NCBI RefSeq assembly: GCF_003958645.1
Contig: NZ_RXLO01000009.1
Location: 124,001-188,000, forward strand
DNA from: Chitinophaga rhizosphaerae
GTDB lineage: Bacteria > Bacteroidota > Bacteroidia > Chitinophagales > Chitinophagaceae
Length of the DNA stretch: 64,000 nt
Direction of reading: 5' to 3'
The notes under the pieces are model-generated. The model was not told the DNA's origin, did no database searches, and saw nothing but the letters and a program-made list of their open reading frames with translations. This document shows positions 44,332-52,155 of the stretch, in pieces (the first letter of the stretch is position 1; every line of letters starts with the position of its first letter). The translations under genes and the position numbers were made by a program.

Positions 44332-46353
44332 TCAGGATTCCTGCATTTTGTGGCTGAACCGGAGCACGATGAATTCCGCAGGACGAACGGCGGCCATGCC
44401 GATCTCTACGATCAGCCTGCCTTCGAGGATGTCTTGCGCGGTCATCGTTTCACCGAGGCCTACTTTGACGTAAAACGCCTGTTTGGTGGTAGCGCCGGCC
44501 AATGCGCCCTGGCGCCATTGCAGCGTCAGGAAGTTTTCGATCATGGCGCGGATGCGCACCCAGGTGTTGGCGTCGTTGTTTTCGAACACGAAAGGTTCCG
44601 ATGCTTTTTTCGTCGATTCTTCCACATAATTGAAGAACCGGCGAACGTTCACATATCGCCATTCGTTATCGTTGCCGGCCATGGTCCGTGCGCCCCAGAC
44701 GAGGATCCCCTTGCCGGTGAACGCCCTGATGGCATTTACGCTTTTCCCGTTTTCGTTCACGTTCAGGCCGCTTTGCTCCAGGTCGTTCAGTTTGACGGCA
44801 GGTGCCACCACGCTGCGGAGGCTCATATTGGCAGGGGCTTTCCACACACCGCGGGTACGGTCTGTAGTGGCGTACACGCCGGCCACGGCGCCCGAAGGCG
44901 GCAGGTAGCTCATCTCCAGTTTCACCCGGTCGTTCACCGCTTTAAAAAACGGATGTTGGGTGAACAGGAGGGTTTCGGCATTGTCTGTACGGTTGATCGC
45001 ATCCTGCAACACGGCCATGTAGGCGTCGGCTACTTTTTCGAATGCCTTGTGCAGGGTAACGGAGTTGGCTACGTTCTGAACGGTTGCGAGCGGTGTGGCA
45101 CCCGTGTAAGGATTGATTTCCGCCGGGATGGCATTGACATCGGCCCCGGATATCCAGTCGGTCGTGCTAATATCAGCATAATCTGACTGGACCATCGCTT
45201 CGGTGCGTGCCGGAGGTGGATGCGCCGCCAGAACAGCAGGGTTCTTTTCAAATGCGACCAGGTTAATGATTTGTTGACGCAGATCGAGATTCCCTTTCAG
45301 TTTATTGATGACTGCTATCATTTCTGGCGTATTACCAGCCTCGAGCTCTAATTTCCGCGGAGTTAGCGCCAATTCCCTAACAAACCGCATCACGGGCATG
45401 TACATATTGCGTGCATTGGCATGCGTTACTGCCGACATGACATTCATCCTCAACTTTTCGAACAATGCGCTTAACGGATTATAGTTCGAACGACGAAGTG
45501 CCGGCGCAGTTATTTTGGAAAATACTCTCCCTTCTTCCACCAGCCTGTCGCGCAGCGTTTGCACCATCGCGCTCTGCGCGGGAATGATATTGTTGATCGT
45601 AGCAGGAGGAATGGCCACGTTCGCATTGTCGATGAATGCCAGCTGGGTGAAAAGCAGTGATTTCGGATACGACGATTGCAGCCAGGGATAATACGCCGCG
45701 GCATATTTCAGTTCCTGGTTGCCGGCGCGGTCCCGGAAATTCCCTACCGGGTTTTCGGCGTGATTCAGGGGGAGTTGTCCGCCGGGGATGTCGAGGATCG
45801 CGAAGCGGTCCTGCAATTTCGCGCATTGCTGGATGGCGGCCTGGTGGAAGTTGCCGGCGGCCGTGAAATCGGGCGTACCGTCCCCTTCTTTCAGCGCACC
45901 GGTGTCTGGCGCGCAAATGAGCGTGGGCTCGTCTTCCCGCGCAACGGCGGCCAATCCGCCGAGCAGGCCGGTAGTGGCGTTGCCGAGCGTCACATCTGTC
46001 GAGAAATTCCCGACGGAAACCACGTAGCAGGGGCCGCCGCCGTTATCGAAGAAATGCTGCATCGCGTCGAACAGGAAAAATTTCCGGCCGTTTACCGGCG
46101 TCACCGTCGCGATATTATTCTGTGCGTCCAGCTTTACGGTGTAAGTGGCGGGCGTGTAAGCGCCGCCGAAAAGCGAAGTAAAATCCAGCATCGACGTGAG
46201 GCGGATGGGCCGGTTGATGAGGGTTTTACCCGCGGCATCCGCCGTTAGGGCGGTGTGACCGATGAATGCGGGGATGGCTGTGGCCACCGCCGCTACGGAG
46301 GGCGGTATCAGCGAAAGCTCTTCGACGAATACGCCTGGGGTTTTATAATCCAT
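44332..46353 (-). CDS. Tail sheath protein, long form with internal insertion
   Basis: 673 residues. It has the N-terminal sheath start TPGVFVEELSLIPPSVA and the conserved C-terminal contraction domain (GKGILVWGARTMAGND, RRFFNYVEEST, FLTLQWRQGALAG, MTAQDILEGRLIVEIG). The C-terminal 130 residues are nearly the same as in the shorter sheath, so the two are paralogues. The extra length lies in the middle (about residues 220-440), parts of which, near 45180-45480, look more AT-rich than the flanks. Afp-type particles also use a main and a longer minor sheath protein. Confidence 0.94.
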   Translation of the reverse strand: MDYKTPGVFVEELSLIPPSVAAVATAIPAFIGHTALTADAAGKTLINRPIRLTSMLDFTSLFGGAYTPATYTVKLDAQNNIATVTPVNGRKFFLFDAMQHFFDNGGGPCYVVSVGNFSTDVTLGNATTGLLGGLAAVAREDEPTLICAPDTGALKEGDGTPDFTAAGNFHQAAIQQCAKLQDRFAILDIPGGQLPLNHAENPVGNFRDRAGNQELKYAAAYYPWLQSSYPKSLLFTQLAFIDNANVAIPPATINNIIPAQSAMVQTLRDRLVEEGRVFSKITAPALRRSNYNPLSALFEKLRMNVMSAVTHANARNMYMPVMRFVRELALTPRKLELEAGNTPEMIAVINKLKGNLDLRQQIINLVAFEKNPAVLAAHPPPARTEAMVQSDYADISTTDWISGADVNAIPAEINPYTGATPLATVQNVANSVTLHKAFEKVADAYMAVLQDAINRTDNAETLLFTQHPFFKAVNDRVKLEMSYLPPSGAVAGVYATTDRTRGVWKAPANMSLRSVVAPAVKLNDLEQSGLNVNENGKSVNAIRAFTGKGILVWGARTMAGNDNEWRYVNVRRFFNYVEESTKKASEPFVFENNDANTWVRIRAMIENFLTLQWRQGALAGATTKQAFYVKVGLGETMTAQDILEGRLIVEIGMAAVRPAEFIVLRFSHKMQES

Positions 46354-46380
46354 ATCCGTTCAGATTAACAGATGAAAGTA

Positions 46381-47829
46381 TCAGGATTCCTGCATTTTGT
46401 GACTGTACCGCAGTACGATGAATTCCGCCGGTCGCACCACGGCCATGCCGATCTCAACGATCATGCGGCCTTCGAGGATGTCTTGCGCGGTCATCGTCTG
46501 TCCCAGTCCCACTTTCACATAAAAAGCGTGTTCCGGTTTGGCACCTGCCAGCGCGCCGGCGCGCCATTGGAGGATGAGAAAGTTCTCGATCATGGCGCGC
46601 ACCTTCACCCAGGTGTTGGCATCGTTCGGCTCGAAAACGAAGGGTTCCGAAGCTTTTTTGGTCGATTCTTCCACCATATTGAAGAACCGGCGGACGCTCA
46701 CATAGCGCCATTCGTTATCGTTGCCCGCCAGCGTGCGTGCTCCCCAAACGAGGATGCCTTTTCCGCTAAAAGACCGGATAGCGTTCACGCTTTTGCCGGT
46801 AGTATGCACGTTCAGGTTTTCCTGCGCATCGTCGCTGAGCGTCACCATGGGTTTGCGGACGAAGCGGAGGCTCGTGTTGGCGGGGGCTTTCCACACGCCA
46901 CGTGTAGCGTCAACCGTACAATACACACCGGCGATGGTGCTGCTCGGCGGCATCACGACCGGCATATCCGCGATCGTATTTTTGATCTGGTGATACAGTT
47001 TATTGGCGACGTGGTACAATGAATTCTGTTCGGTGGCCGGGGTGGGATTGAAGATCCGAAGCACCATGGCGCCCGGCACGGGATTGCCGTTCAGCGAACC
47101 GGTGATGGTCACGGCTTCTTCGTTGTAATTCAATGTGAGCGAAGTTTCCAGGTGCGGATAGTAAGCCGCGCCATAGAGGAGGTTGTTGTTGCCGATGAGC
47201 ATCCGGAAACCATTGGCGTTATCGTCGATCACGTTGGTATTGGCGGGATTGGTGTAATCGAGATGACCGTTGAACACGTCCATGATCACGAACCGGTCTT
47301 TCAAATCCGCGCACTGAGCGAGGGCGAGACTATTGAGATTGTAGAAGTCGCCCTGGGGGAGGATTTGCCCGTCGGGGAACACCAGCAGCGTGGGCTCATC
47401 TTCCTTGGCGATAGCGGCGAGGCCGGCGGTGTAGTTACCGATGGTAGCGGCCGGAGGGGTGGCCGTGTCCGGCCCGATAGACACGATGTAACAGGGGCCA
47501 CCGCCATTGGAGAAGTACATCTGCATGGCATAGTACATTCTGAAAAGCGCCGCCGGAGCGGCGGGAGGCGTGGCTACTACGTGCGTGCCGTTGACGGTGT
47601 TAACGGCAGCGGTGAATGTTTCGAGCCTGGCGCCGAAGATGGCTTCGTATTCAACGAGGGAAGTAATACGTACCGGCTTGTTGACCAGCGTGTTGCCATT
47701 GAGGGTGGTGAGCCGGGTGTAGCCGATGAAGGCCGGGATGGCCGTTTCCACCTGGGCTACAGACGGCGGGAACTTGGGTACCTCGTCTATGTAAACGCCG
47801 GGTGTTTTAAGGTTTGCTAAGTTTAACAT
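46381..47829 (-). CDS. Tail sheath protein, main form
   Basis: 482 residues. It begins TPGVYIDEVPKFPPSVA and ends in the same sheath domain as its neighbour (GKGILVWGARTLAGND, RRFFNMVEEST, MTAQDILEGRMIVEIG, LRYSHKMQES). It should form the contractile sheath that drives the tube through the target envelope. It lies 15 bases after the unknown 250-residue protein gene. Confidence 0.95.
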   Translation of the reverse strand: MLNLANLKTPGVYIDEVPKFPPSVAQVETAIPAFIGYTRLTTLNGNTLVNKPVRITSLVEYEAIFGARLETFTAAVNTVNGTHVVATPPAAPAALFRMYYAMQMYFSNGGGPCYIVSIGPDTATPPAATIGNYTAGLAAIAKEDEPTLLVFPDGQILPQGDFYNLNSLALAQCADLKDRFVIMDVFNGHLDYTNPANTNVIDDNANGFRMLIGNNNLLYGAAYYPHLETSLTLNYNEEAVTITGSLNGNPVPGAMVLRIFNPTPATEQNSLYHVANKLYHQIKNTIADMPVVMPPSSTIAGVYCTVDATRGVWKAPANTSLRFVRKPMVTLSDDAQENLNVHTTGKSVNAIRSFSGKGILVWGARTLAGNDNEWRYVSVRRFFNMVEESTKKASEPFVFEPNDANTWVKVRAMIENFLILQWRAGALAGAKPEHAFYVKVGLGQTMTAQDILEGRMIVEIGMAVVRPAEFIVLRYSHKMQES

Positions 47830-47844
47830 GATCGGTCATTTTAA

Positions 47845-48597
47845 TCAGGTTCTTTGAAAATTTATGCTGTATTCCCGTGGCTGAGGAGCCAGGTGCCAGG
47901 CTTGTTTGAATATGTCGATCACACCGCAGACGTCGGCCGTGGCGGCAGATTGGTCGAACACTACTTTTTCCTGCAGGGGCGCTCCGCCTTCGAGCCTTAC
48001 CACATACGCACCGCGTGGGTGTGGGCGCAAATCCAGGCCTGTACGGTCTTGCAGGGGAGTCACGGTTTCGTTGAGGGAGAAGGAAATGGGGGCTCCGGCG
48101 GTGATTTTTCCGGCGCGGATCTGGTTGAAGGCGCCGGGGGTTACTTTGTGCGACAGGAGATATCCGCTGAGGGCGCCGTTTTCGGTGTTGCCGGCATTGG
48201 CGGCGGCGGTGAGGGCAACCACGTTTCCCGCGAGGTTCGCATCGATGGCACCGGTAGGTGTAAGATTGCAGGCGTAGAAAATGCGGCGCCCCAGTTGCTG
48301 GGAACCCTGTTCGAAAAAATCGGGCAATGCGGCGCGGGATTTATCGATGATCAGCCAAAAGGTGAACTGCACCGGCTGCGTGAGCGCGGTGGCGGGAACC
48401 CAAGTCACGCCATTGAAATGTTGTTTGCAGAAGGCGGTCAGCCCTCCTGGGGAGGAACGGATGAGTAGTCCGAAACTGGCCGCAGTAGCGGCACTGAGCG
48501 GCGCCATTTCCAGGCGGACGCCCTCGCCGGGGTCTGCGTTGTTGATACGTATGCGTATCCTGAATTCCGGAGTATAACGCCAAACCAGTTTTTCCAT
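47845..48597 (-). CDS. Conserved-position eCIS protein of unknown function
   Basis: 250 residues from the ATG at 48597; a TTG at 48609 is the alternative. It is cytoplasmic and beta-rich, with no motif that I recognise. Notable stretches are WRYTPEFRIRIRINNADPGE, FTFWLIIDKSRAALPDFFEQ and RGAYVVRLEGGAPLQEKVVF. It lies between the cap-like DUF4255 protein and the main sheath gene, and is followed at 15 bases by the sheath. That position suggests a role at the sheath-cap end, such as a cap adaptor of the kind described for AlgoCIS, but sequence alone does not show this. Confidence 0.6.
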   Translation of the reverse strand: MEKLVWRYTPEFRIRIRINNADPGEGVRLEMAPLSAATAASFGLLIRSSPGGLTAFCKQHFNGVTWVPATALTQPVQFTFWLIIDKSRAALPDFFEQGSQQLGRRIFYACNLTPTGAIDANLAGNVVALTAAANAGNTENGALSGYLLSHKVTPGAFNQIRAGKITAGAPISFSLNETVTPLQDRTGLDLRPHPRGAYVVRLEGGAPLQEKVVFDQSAATADVCGVIDIFKQAWHLAPQPREYSINFQRT

Positions 48598-48648
48598 GGC
48601 TTGTATCAATGGGGTTTATCAGTAACGGGTTTTTCGCGGTGCGCTTTT

Positions 48649-49239
48649 TTATTGCTGGGCGCCCAGCACCTGCGTTTGCAGGTTGATCTCCGAAATGATG
48701 CCGGAGCCGGATTGCGGTGCGTCCTGGATTACGGCCATGCGCATCTTATATATGACAGACGGGATATACTTCCCTCCCATCACGCTCCACAACTGGTTCA
48801 ATTCCTCGAACCGGGTGGAATATAAATCGAAGATGACGCGGTTCAGTTGCAACGTTCCCAGCACGGGCGTGTCTGCCGGCGTGAATACGAACTGCCGCTG
48901 AAAAAACGCGATCACCTGCGAAATGCGCTGCAGGGCCGTGCTGTAGGTGTTCTTGTTTGCGCTGACCAGGATGAACACATTGAGATGGATTTCGGGTTGG
49001 CGTTCCACGACTTCCGGGATACCGTTGTTATACACGGTGCGCCGGAAAGGCAGGTTGCGCAATGTTTCCTCCTGCTGAATATTCACGACGGATACAACGA
49101 TCTTGTCGCTCAGATTCTGCGAAGGCGTTTCCTGGAAAGCGTCCGCGAACGAAATGTTGCCGAGGATGACTTCCGGGTCTAACGTGCCGATATATGTGTT
49201 CAACTTACTTACGATCGCGCTCAAAACCTGATCGATCAT
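48649..49239 (-). CDS. DUF4255 cap/tail-terminator protein (Afp16/PVC16-like)
   Basis: 196 residues, first gene of the eCIS block. The DUF4255 pattern is clear: IVSKLNTYI, KIVVSVVNIQQEETLRN, PEIHLNVFILVSAN and YSTALQRISQVIAFFQ, followed by MGGKYIPSVIYKMRMAVI. Homologues cap the tube-sheath end and stop its growth. No exact TAnnTTTG is present in the 213-base gap before it, so the operon promoter is unclear and may use another sigma factor. Confidence 0.92.
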   Translation of the reverse strand: MIDQVLSAIVSKLNTYIGTLDPEVILGNISFADAFQETPSQNLSDKIVVSVVNIQQEETLRNLPFRRTVYNNGIPEVVERQPEIHLNVFILVSANKNTYSTALQRISQVIAFFQRQFVFTPADTPVLGTLQLNRVIFDLYSTRFEELNQLWSVMGGKYIPSVIYKMRMAVIQDAPQSGSGIISEINLQTQVLGAQQ

Positions 49240-49452
49240 CGATGAAGGATTTCGGGGTTTGCGCTTTACAATTACTGGAAACCGGGGTTTAACTTCTCTT
49301 CACTGATAGTGCTGCATTGCGTTTGGGGCTGTGCTACTATTCCAAGGTTTTTCTATCCATGTAATATTATGCAATAAAATTCACACTGCAAAAAAAAGAC
49401 GATAACCGGCGGGATGTGGATGATATCTGGCGGAATTCTTATCTTTCACGAG
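49240..49452. promoter_or_regulatory. Divergent control region between the eCIS operon and an orphan gene
   Basis: An AT-rich gap of 213 bases. On the plus-strand side TATCTTTC at 49440-49447 is one mismatch from TAnnTTTG and lies five bases before the orphan ATG. On the eCIS side no exact element was found. A small dyad, CACTGATAGTG, lies at 49301-49311. Confidence 0.4.
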
Positions 49453-50112
49453 ATGAAATCTTTCCTTAAAAACAATGAACTTCCAACTGTTGCAGCACTA
49501 CAGGATGTATTAAAATCTGTATCTTCCTATTCATTCAGCTTCATCACCCTTTCGCAAAATTACTATGCGCAGCTGGTTGACTCGCTCCCCCATCACGCGG
49601 TTAATGTAGACGAATACGCACAAACGATCAGTATTTACCCTTCCATATCGTCAGAAAAAATTTTAAACAGGAAAACAGAAATTCTCGCCTGCGCCCAATC
49701 GTTCCGGTTGGCAGCTAATAACCTGATGTCCATGATTGGGGATAATTTCGATGTGGATCTACAAACGTTGGACGGGTTGTATCATTTAAGATTTATCGAA
49801 GGGATTCGTGTAAAATCCCGAAAGTTAAATGACGAATGGATTTTCAGTCTTCATGGTGCGGAATGCAGATTCGAAAATATCATTACCGGGCAAAAACTGG
49901 CGGTAATTATCATCACATTCCCCGAATTCGGTTATCTGAATGCTTATTTCTTCCACTTATTTATGTCGACCACAGCAATATTCAAGCCGCTCAACAACTA
50001 TCTCGAAAACAATCTGACGAATGTATCGAAAGCGCTGGATTTGTTAGTATTGGAAGGTATGCTGACGGAGAAAGAAATGCCTTTGGGCAGCAAAAGGAAG
50101 ATTGCATTATGA
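49453..50112 (+). CDS. AT-rich orphan gene divergent from the eCIS operon
   Basis: 219 residues from the ATG at 49453 (MKSFLKNNELP). I do not recognise the family. It is soluble, mixed alpha-beta, with IVSKL-free helical N-terminus, then GLYHLRFIEGIRVKS, EWIFSLHGAECRFENI and a C-terminal helix-rich tail (NNLTNVSKALDLLVLEGMLT) that could be a small winged helix. Base composition is clearly more AT-rich than its neighbours, suggesting transfer or relaxed selection. Being divergent from the operon, it might regulate it, which is only a possibility. It converges with rsmI. Confidence 0.6.
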   Translation: MKSFLKNNELPTVAALQDVLKSVSSYSFSFITLSQNYYAQLVDSLPHHAVNVDEYAQTISIYPSISSEKILNRKTEILACAQSFRLAANNLMSMIGDNFDVDLQTLDGLYHLRFIEGIRVKSRKLNDEWIFSLHGAECRFENIITGQKLAVIIITFPEFGYLNAYFFHLFMSTTAIFKPLNNYLENNLTNVSKALDLLVLEGMLTEKEMPLGSKRKIAL

Positions 50113-50125
50113 TGTAGCAGGCACG

Positions 50126-50848
50126 TTATTCCTCATCTTCATCCCGCGTTTCCTTCCTGTCGCGCGTGCTTTGCTTTTCCGGCGCGCCTTCCACGATAAT
50201 GACGATTTCGCCTTTCACGCCTTTTGCCTGGAAATGGTCGCGTACTTCAAGGAGGGAGCCCCGTTTGTTTTCTTCGAACATCTTGGTGAGTTCGCGGGAA
50301 ACGCAGCATTGCCGGGTTTCACCGAAATACTGCATGAAATCTTCCAGCGTTTTGACGAGGCGGTGGGGCGATTCGTAGAACACCATGGTGCGGGGCTCGG
50401 TGGAGAGTTGCGTGAGCAGGGTGTGACGGCCTTTTTTGGGAGGAAGGAAGCCTTCGAAAGCGAAGCGGTTCATGGGGATGCCGCTATTGACGAGGGCGGG
50501 AACGAAAGCCGTGGCGCCGGGGAGGCATTCCACATCGATCCCTTCGCGGATACATTCGCGCACGAGCAGGAACCCCGGATCGCTGACGCCCGGTGTGCCG
50601 GCATCGGTCACCAGTGCCATGGAGCGCCCTTCGCGCAACTGTTGTACCAGGTGCTGTAACACCTTATGTTCATTATGCTGATGATAAGGTGTTACAGGCT
50701 TGCTGATACCGTAATGTTTGAGAAGTACCCCGGAAGTCCGGGTATCTTCGGCAAGTACCAGTTCCACCGTCTCCAACACCTTTACAGCCCGGTACGTAAT
50801 GTCGCCCAGGTTGCCGATAGGCGAAGGAATGAGGTAGAGCCTGGCCAA
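50126..50848 (-). CDS. rsmI: 16S rRNA (cytidine-1402-2'-O)-methyltransferase
   Basis: 240 residues of the tetrapyrrole-methylase fold (RsmI/YraL). Motifs: YLIPSPIGNLGDITYRAV, AEDTRTSG, LVTDAGTPGVSDPG, ECLPGATAFVPAL and FEGFLPPKKGR. The protein has a Glu/Asp/Arg-rich C-terminal tail. It starts three bases after purS, so the two are one transcript. It modifies the ribosomal P site region. Confidence 0.96.
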   Translation of the reverse strand: MARLYLIPSPIGNLGDITYRAVKVLETVELVLAEDTRTSGVLLKHYGISKPVTPYHQHNEHKVLQHLVQQLREGRSMALVTDAGTPGVSDPGFLLVRECIREGIDVECLPGATAFVPALVNSGIPMNRFAFEGFLPPKKGRHTLLTQLSTEPRTMVFYESPHRLVKTLEDFMQYFGETRQCCVSRELTKMFEENKRGSLLEVRDHFQAKGVKGEIVIIVEGAPEKQSTRDRKETRDEDEE

Positions 50849-50851
50849 TGC

Positions 50852-51097
50852 TTATTGAATATTTACTTCGTAAAATTCCATTACCTGGTTAGCCAGCAGT
50901 TTCTGGCAGGCGTTCTCGGCGATCTGTTGCGCTTCTTCCCTGGAAGCTGCGTCGATCTGGAGCGTAATATGTTTGCCTACCCGTACGTCGTGTACATTTC
51001 CCAGGCCCAGGTTCTTCAATCCGCCCAGTACAGCCTTGCCTTGGGGGTCCAGCAGTTCTTTCAACGGCATCACGTTGATATGCGCAGTAAATGTCAT
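50852..51097 (-). CDS. purS: Phosphoribosylformylglycinamidine synthase subunit PurS
   Basis: 81 residues, the normal length for the small bridging subunit of the three-part FGAM synthase (PurS-PurQ-PurL) in purine synthesis. It reads HINVMPLKELLDPQGKAV, then LGLGNVHDVRVGKHITLQI and ENACQKLLANQVMEFYEV. purQ and purL are not in this window. It has its own promoter element and is upstream of rsmI in the same transcript. Confidence 0.94.
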   Translation of the reverse strand: MTFTAHINVMPLKELLDPQGKAVLGGLKNLGLGNVHDVRVGKHITLQIDAASREEAQQIAENACQKLLANQVMEFYEVNIQ

Positions 51098-51117
51098 TTG
51101 TTCGAAAAATTTAGACG

Positions 51118-51125
51118 CAAAACTA
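51118..51125 (-). promoter_or_regulatory. purS-rsmI promoter -7 element
   Basis: TAGTTTTG on the minus strand, an exact TAnnTTTG match 20 bases ahead of the purS ATG, in the short gap after pssA. Confidence 0.5.
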
Positions 51126-51163
51126 GCAATTAGTTATCAAATTCCCCGGAAGGAATTGTGAAA

Positions 51164-51931
51164 TCAGCCTTGCTGGCTCTTTGGAGGTACGATGAGCGAT
51201 AACACCACGTACGCCGTGAACACGAATGGAACCGTCGCATACCCCAGTACCGGGATGCTCGCCACGGTGAGCAATACCAGCAAAAACCGCGGCCAGTTGT
51301 CCTTTACCGACAGGTTTTTGAATTTCAGGCTGATCATGGGATGGGAGCTCACCATCAGGTAGCACAATACTGCGATGATCGCGTACAGCACCCAGATATT
51401 TCCCAGCCACTGCGCCAGCCCGAACGGGTTATACAGCATGATCATGGGGAAAGAAGCCACCAGGAACCCCGCCGCCGGCGTAGGTACGCCGATGAAATGT
51501 TCCGTCTGCCGCGTATCCAGGTTGAAAACCGCCAGGCGGTACGCCGCGAAACAGGGCACCAGCAAGGCGGGAGCCAGGTTGAAGACCGACACGTCGTACA
51601 CATCGGGCATCTGCATATAGGCGCTTTGCAGGAGGCGGAACAGCATCATGCCCGGGACCACCCCGAAAGATACCACGTCGGCCAGCGAATCCAGTTCCTT
51701 CCCCATTGCGCTGGACACTTTCAACAGCCGCGCCACGAACCCGTCGAAAAAATCGATGATGCCGGCCAGTACCACCAGCCCGCTCGCCCAGTAGATCGGT
51801 TCCGGGTTGGTGATCGTATACTCCGTACCGTTGAACTCGGCGATATACTCCGGCGCATGCAGGATGAAAATTATGGCCAGCGCGCCGCAGAATAAATTGG
51901 AAAGCGTCAGGATGTTGGGAATCTGTTTCAT
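51164..51931 (-). CDS. pssA: CDP-diacylglycerol-serine O-phosphatidyltransferase
   Basis: 255 residues with at least six membrane helices. The CDP-alcohol phosphotransferase signature is present in the N-terminal third: FFDGFVARLLK, then G, LDSLADVVSFG (DGxxAR...G...D...D). It makes phosphatidylserine from CDP-diacylglycerol and serine, the precursor of phosphatidylethanolamine. Its 224-base upstream gap has no clear promoter motif; the terminator of the M24 peptidase lies in it. Confidence 0.94.
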   Translation of the reverse strand: MKQIPNILTLSNLFCGALAIIFILHAPEYIAEFNGTEYTITNPEPIYWASGLVVLAGIIDFFDGFVARLLKVSSAMGKELDSLADVVSFGVVPGMMLFRLLQSAYMQMPDVYDVSVFNLAPALLVPCFAAYRLAVFNLDTRQTEHFIGVPTPAAGFLVASFPMIMLYNPFGLAQWLGNIWVLYAIIAVLCYLMVSSHPMISLKFKNLSVKDNWPRFLLVLLTVASIPVLGYATVPFVFTAYVVLSLIVPPKSQQG

Positions 51932-52105
51932 GTTACCGGTTGTGGGCGGTTGCGCCCGTGAGCGGGAAGGTTTTCGGACAAGTGCCCGGTTTCCCGGCGG
52001 AAAAATATTAAAAATCGAAGAATATAAAACAAAAGCATTTTATTCATTGCTGCAAATGGTATTAACACCTGCTGTGGTATAAATGAATAAAATGAACAGG
52101 AAAAG

Positions 52106-52137
52106 AAAAGCCCGTCCCGGTTGCAGCGGAACGGGCT
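52106..52137 (-). terminator. Rho-independent terminator of the M24 peptidase gene
   Basis: A GC-rich stem (GCCCGTTCCG with CGGGACGGGC, one mismatch, loop about 6 bases) is followed on the minus strand by TTTTCTTTT. It lies 20 bases past the stop codon at 52156. Confidence 0.8.
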
Positions 52138-52155
52138 TCATGGCGAAGATCACCT

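Noticed and set aside
20694..49239. Prophage or type VI secretion system
   Set aside because: No capsid, terminase, portal, integrase or lysis genes, and no TssJLM membrane complex or ClpV. AAA+, DUF4255, DUF4157, CIS tape measure and DUF5908 place it in eCIS.
50102..50659. A 185-residue plus-strand frame opposite rsmI
   Set aside because: Antisense shadow of rsmI.
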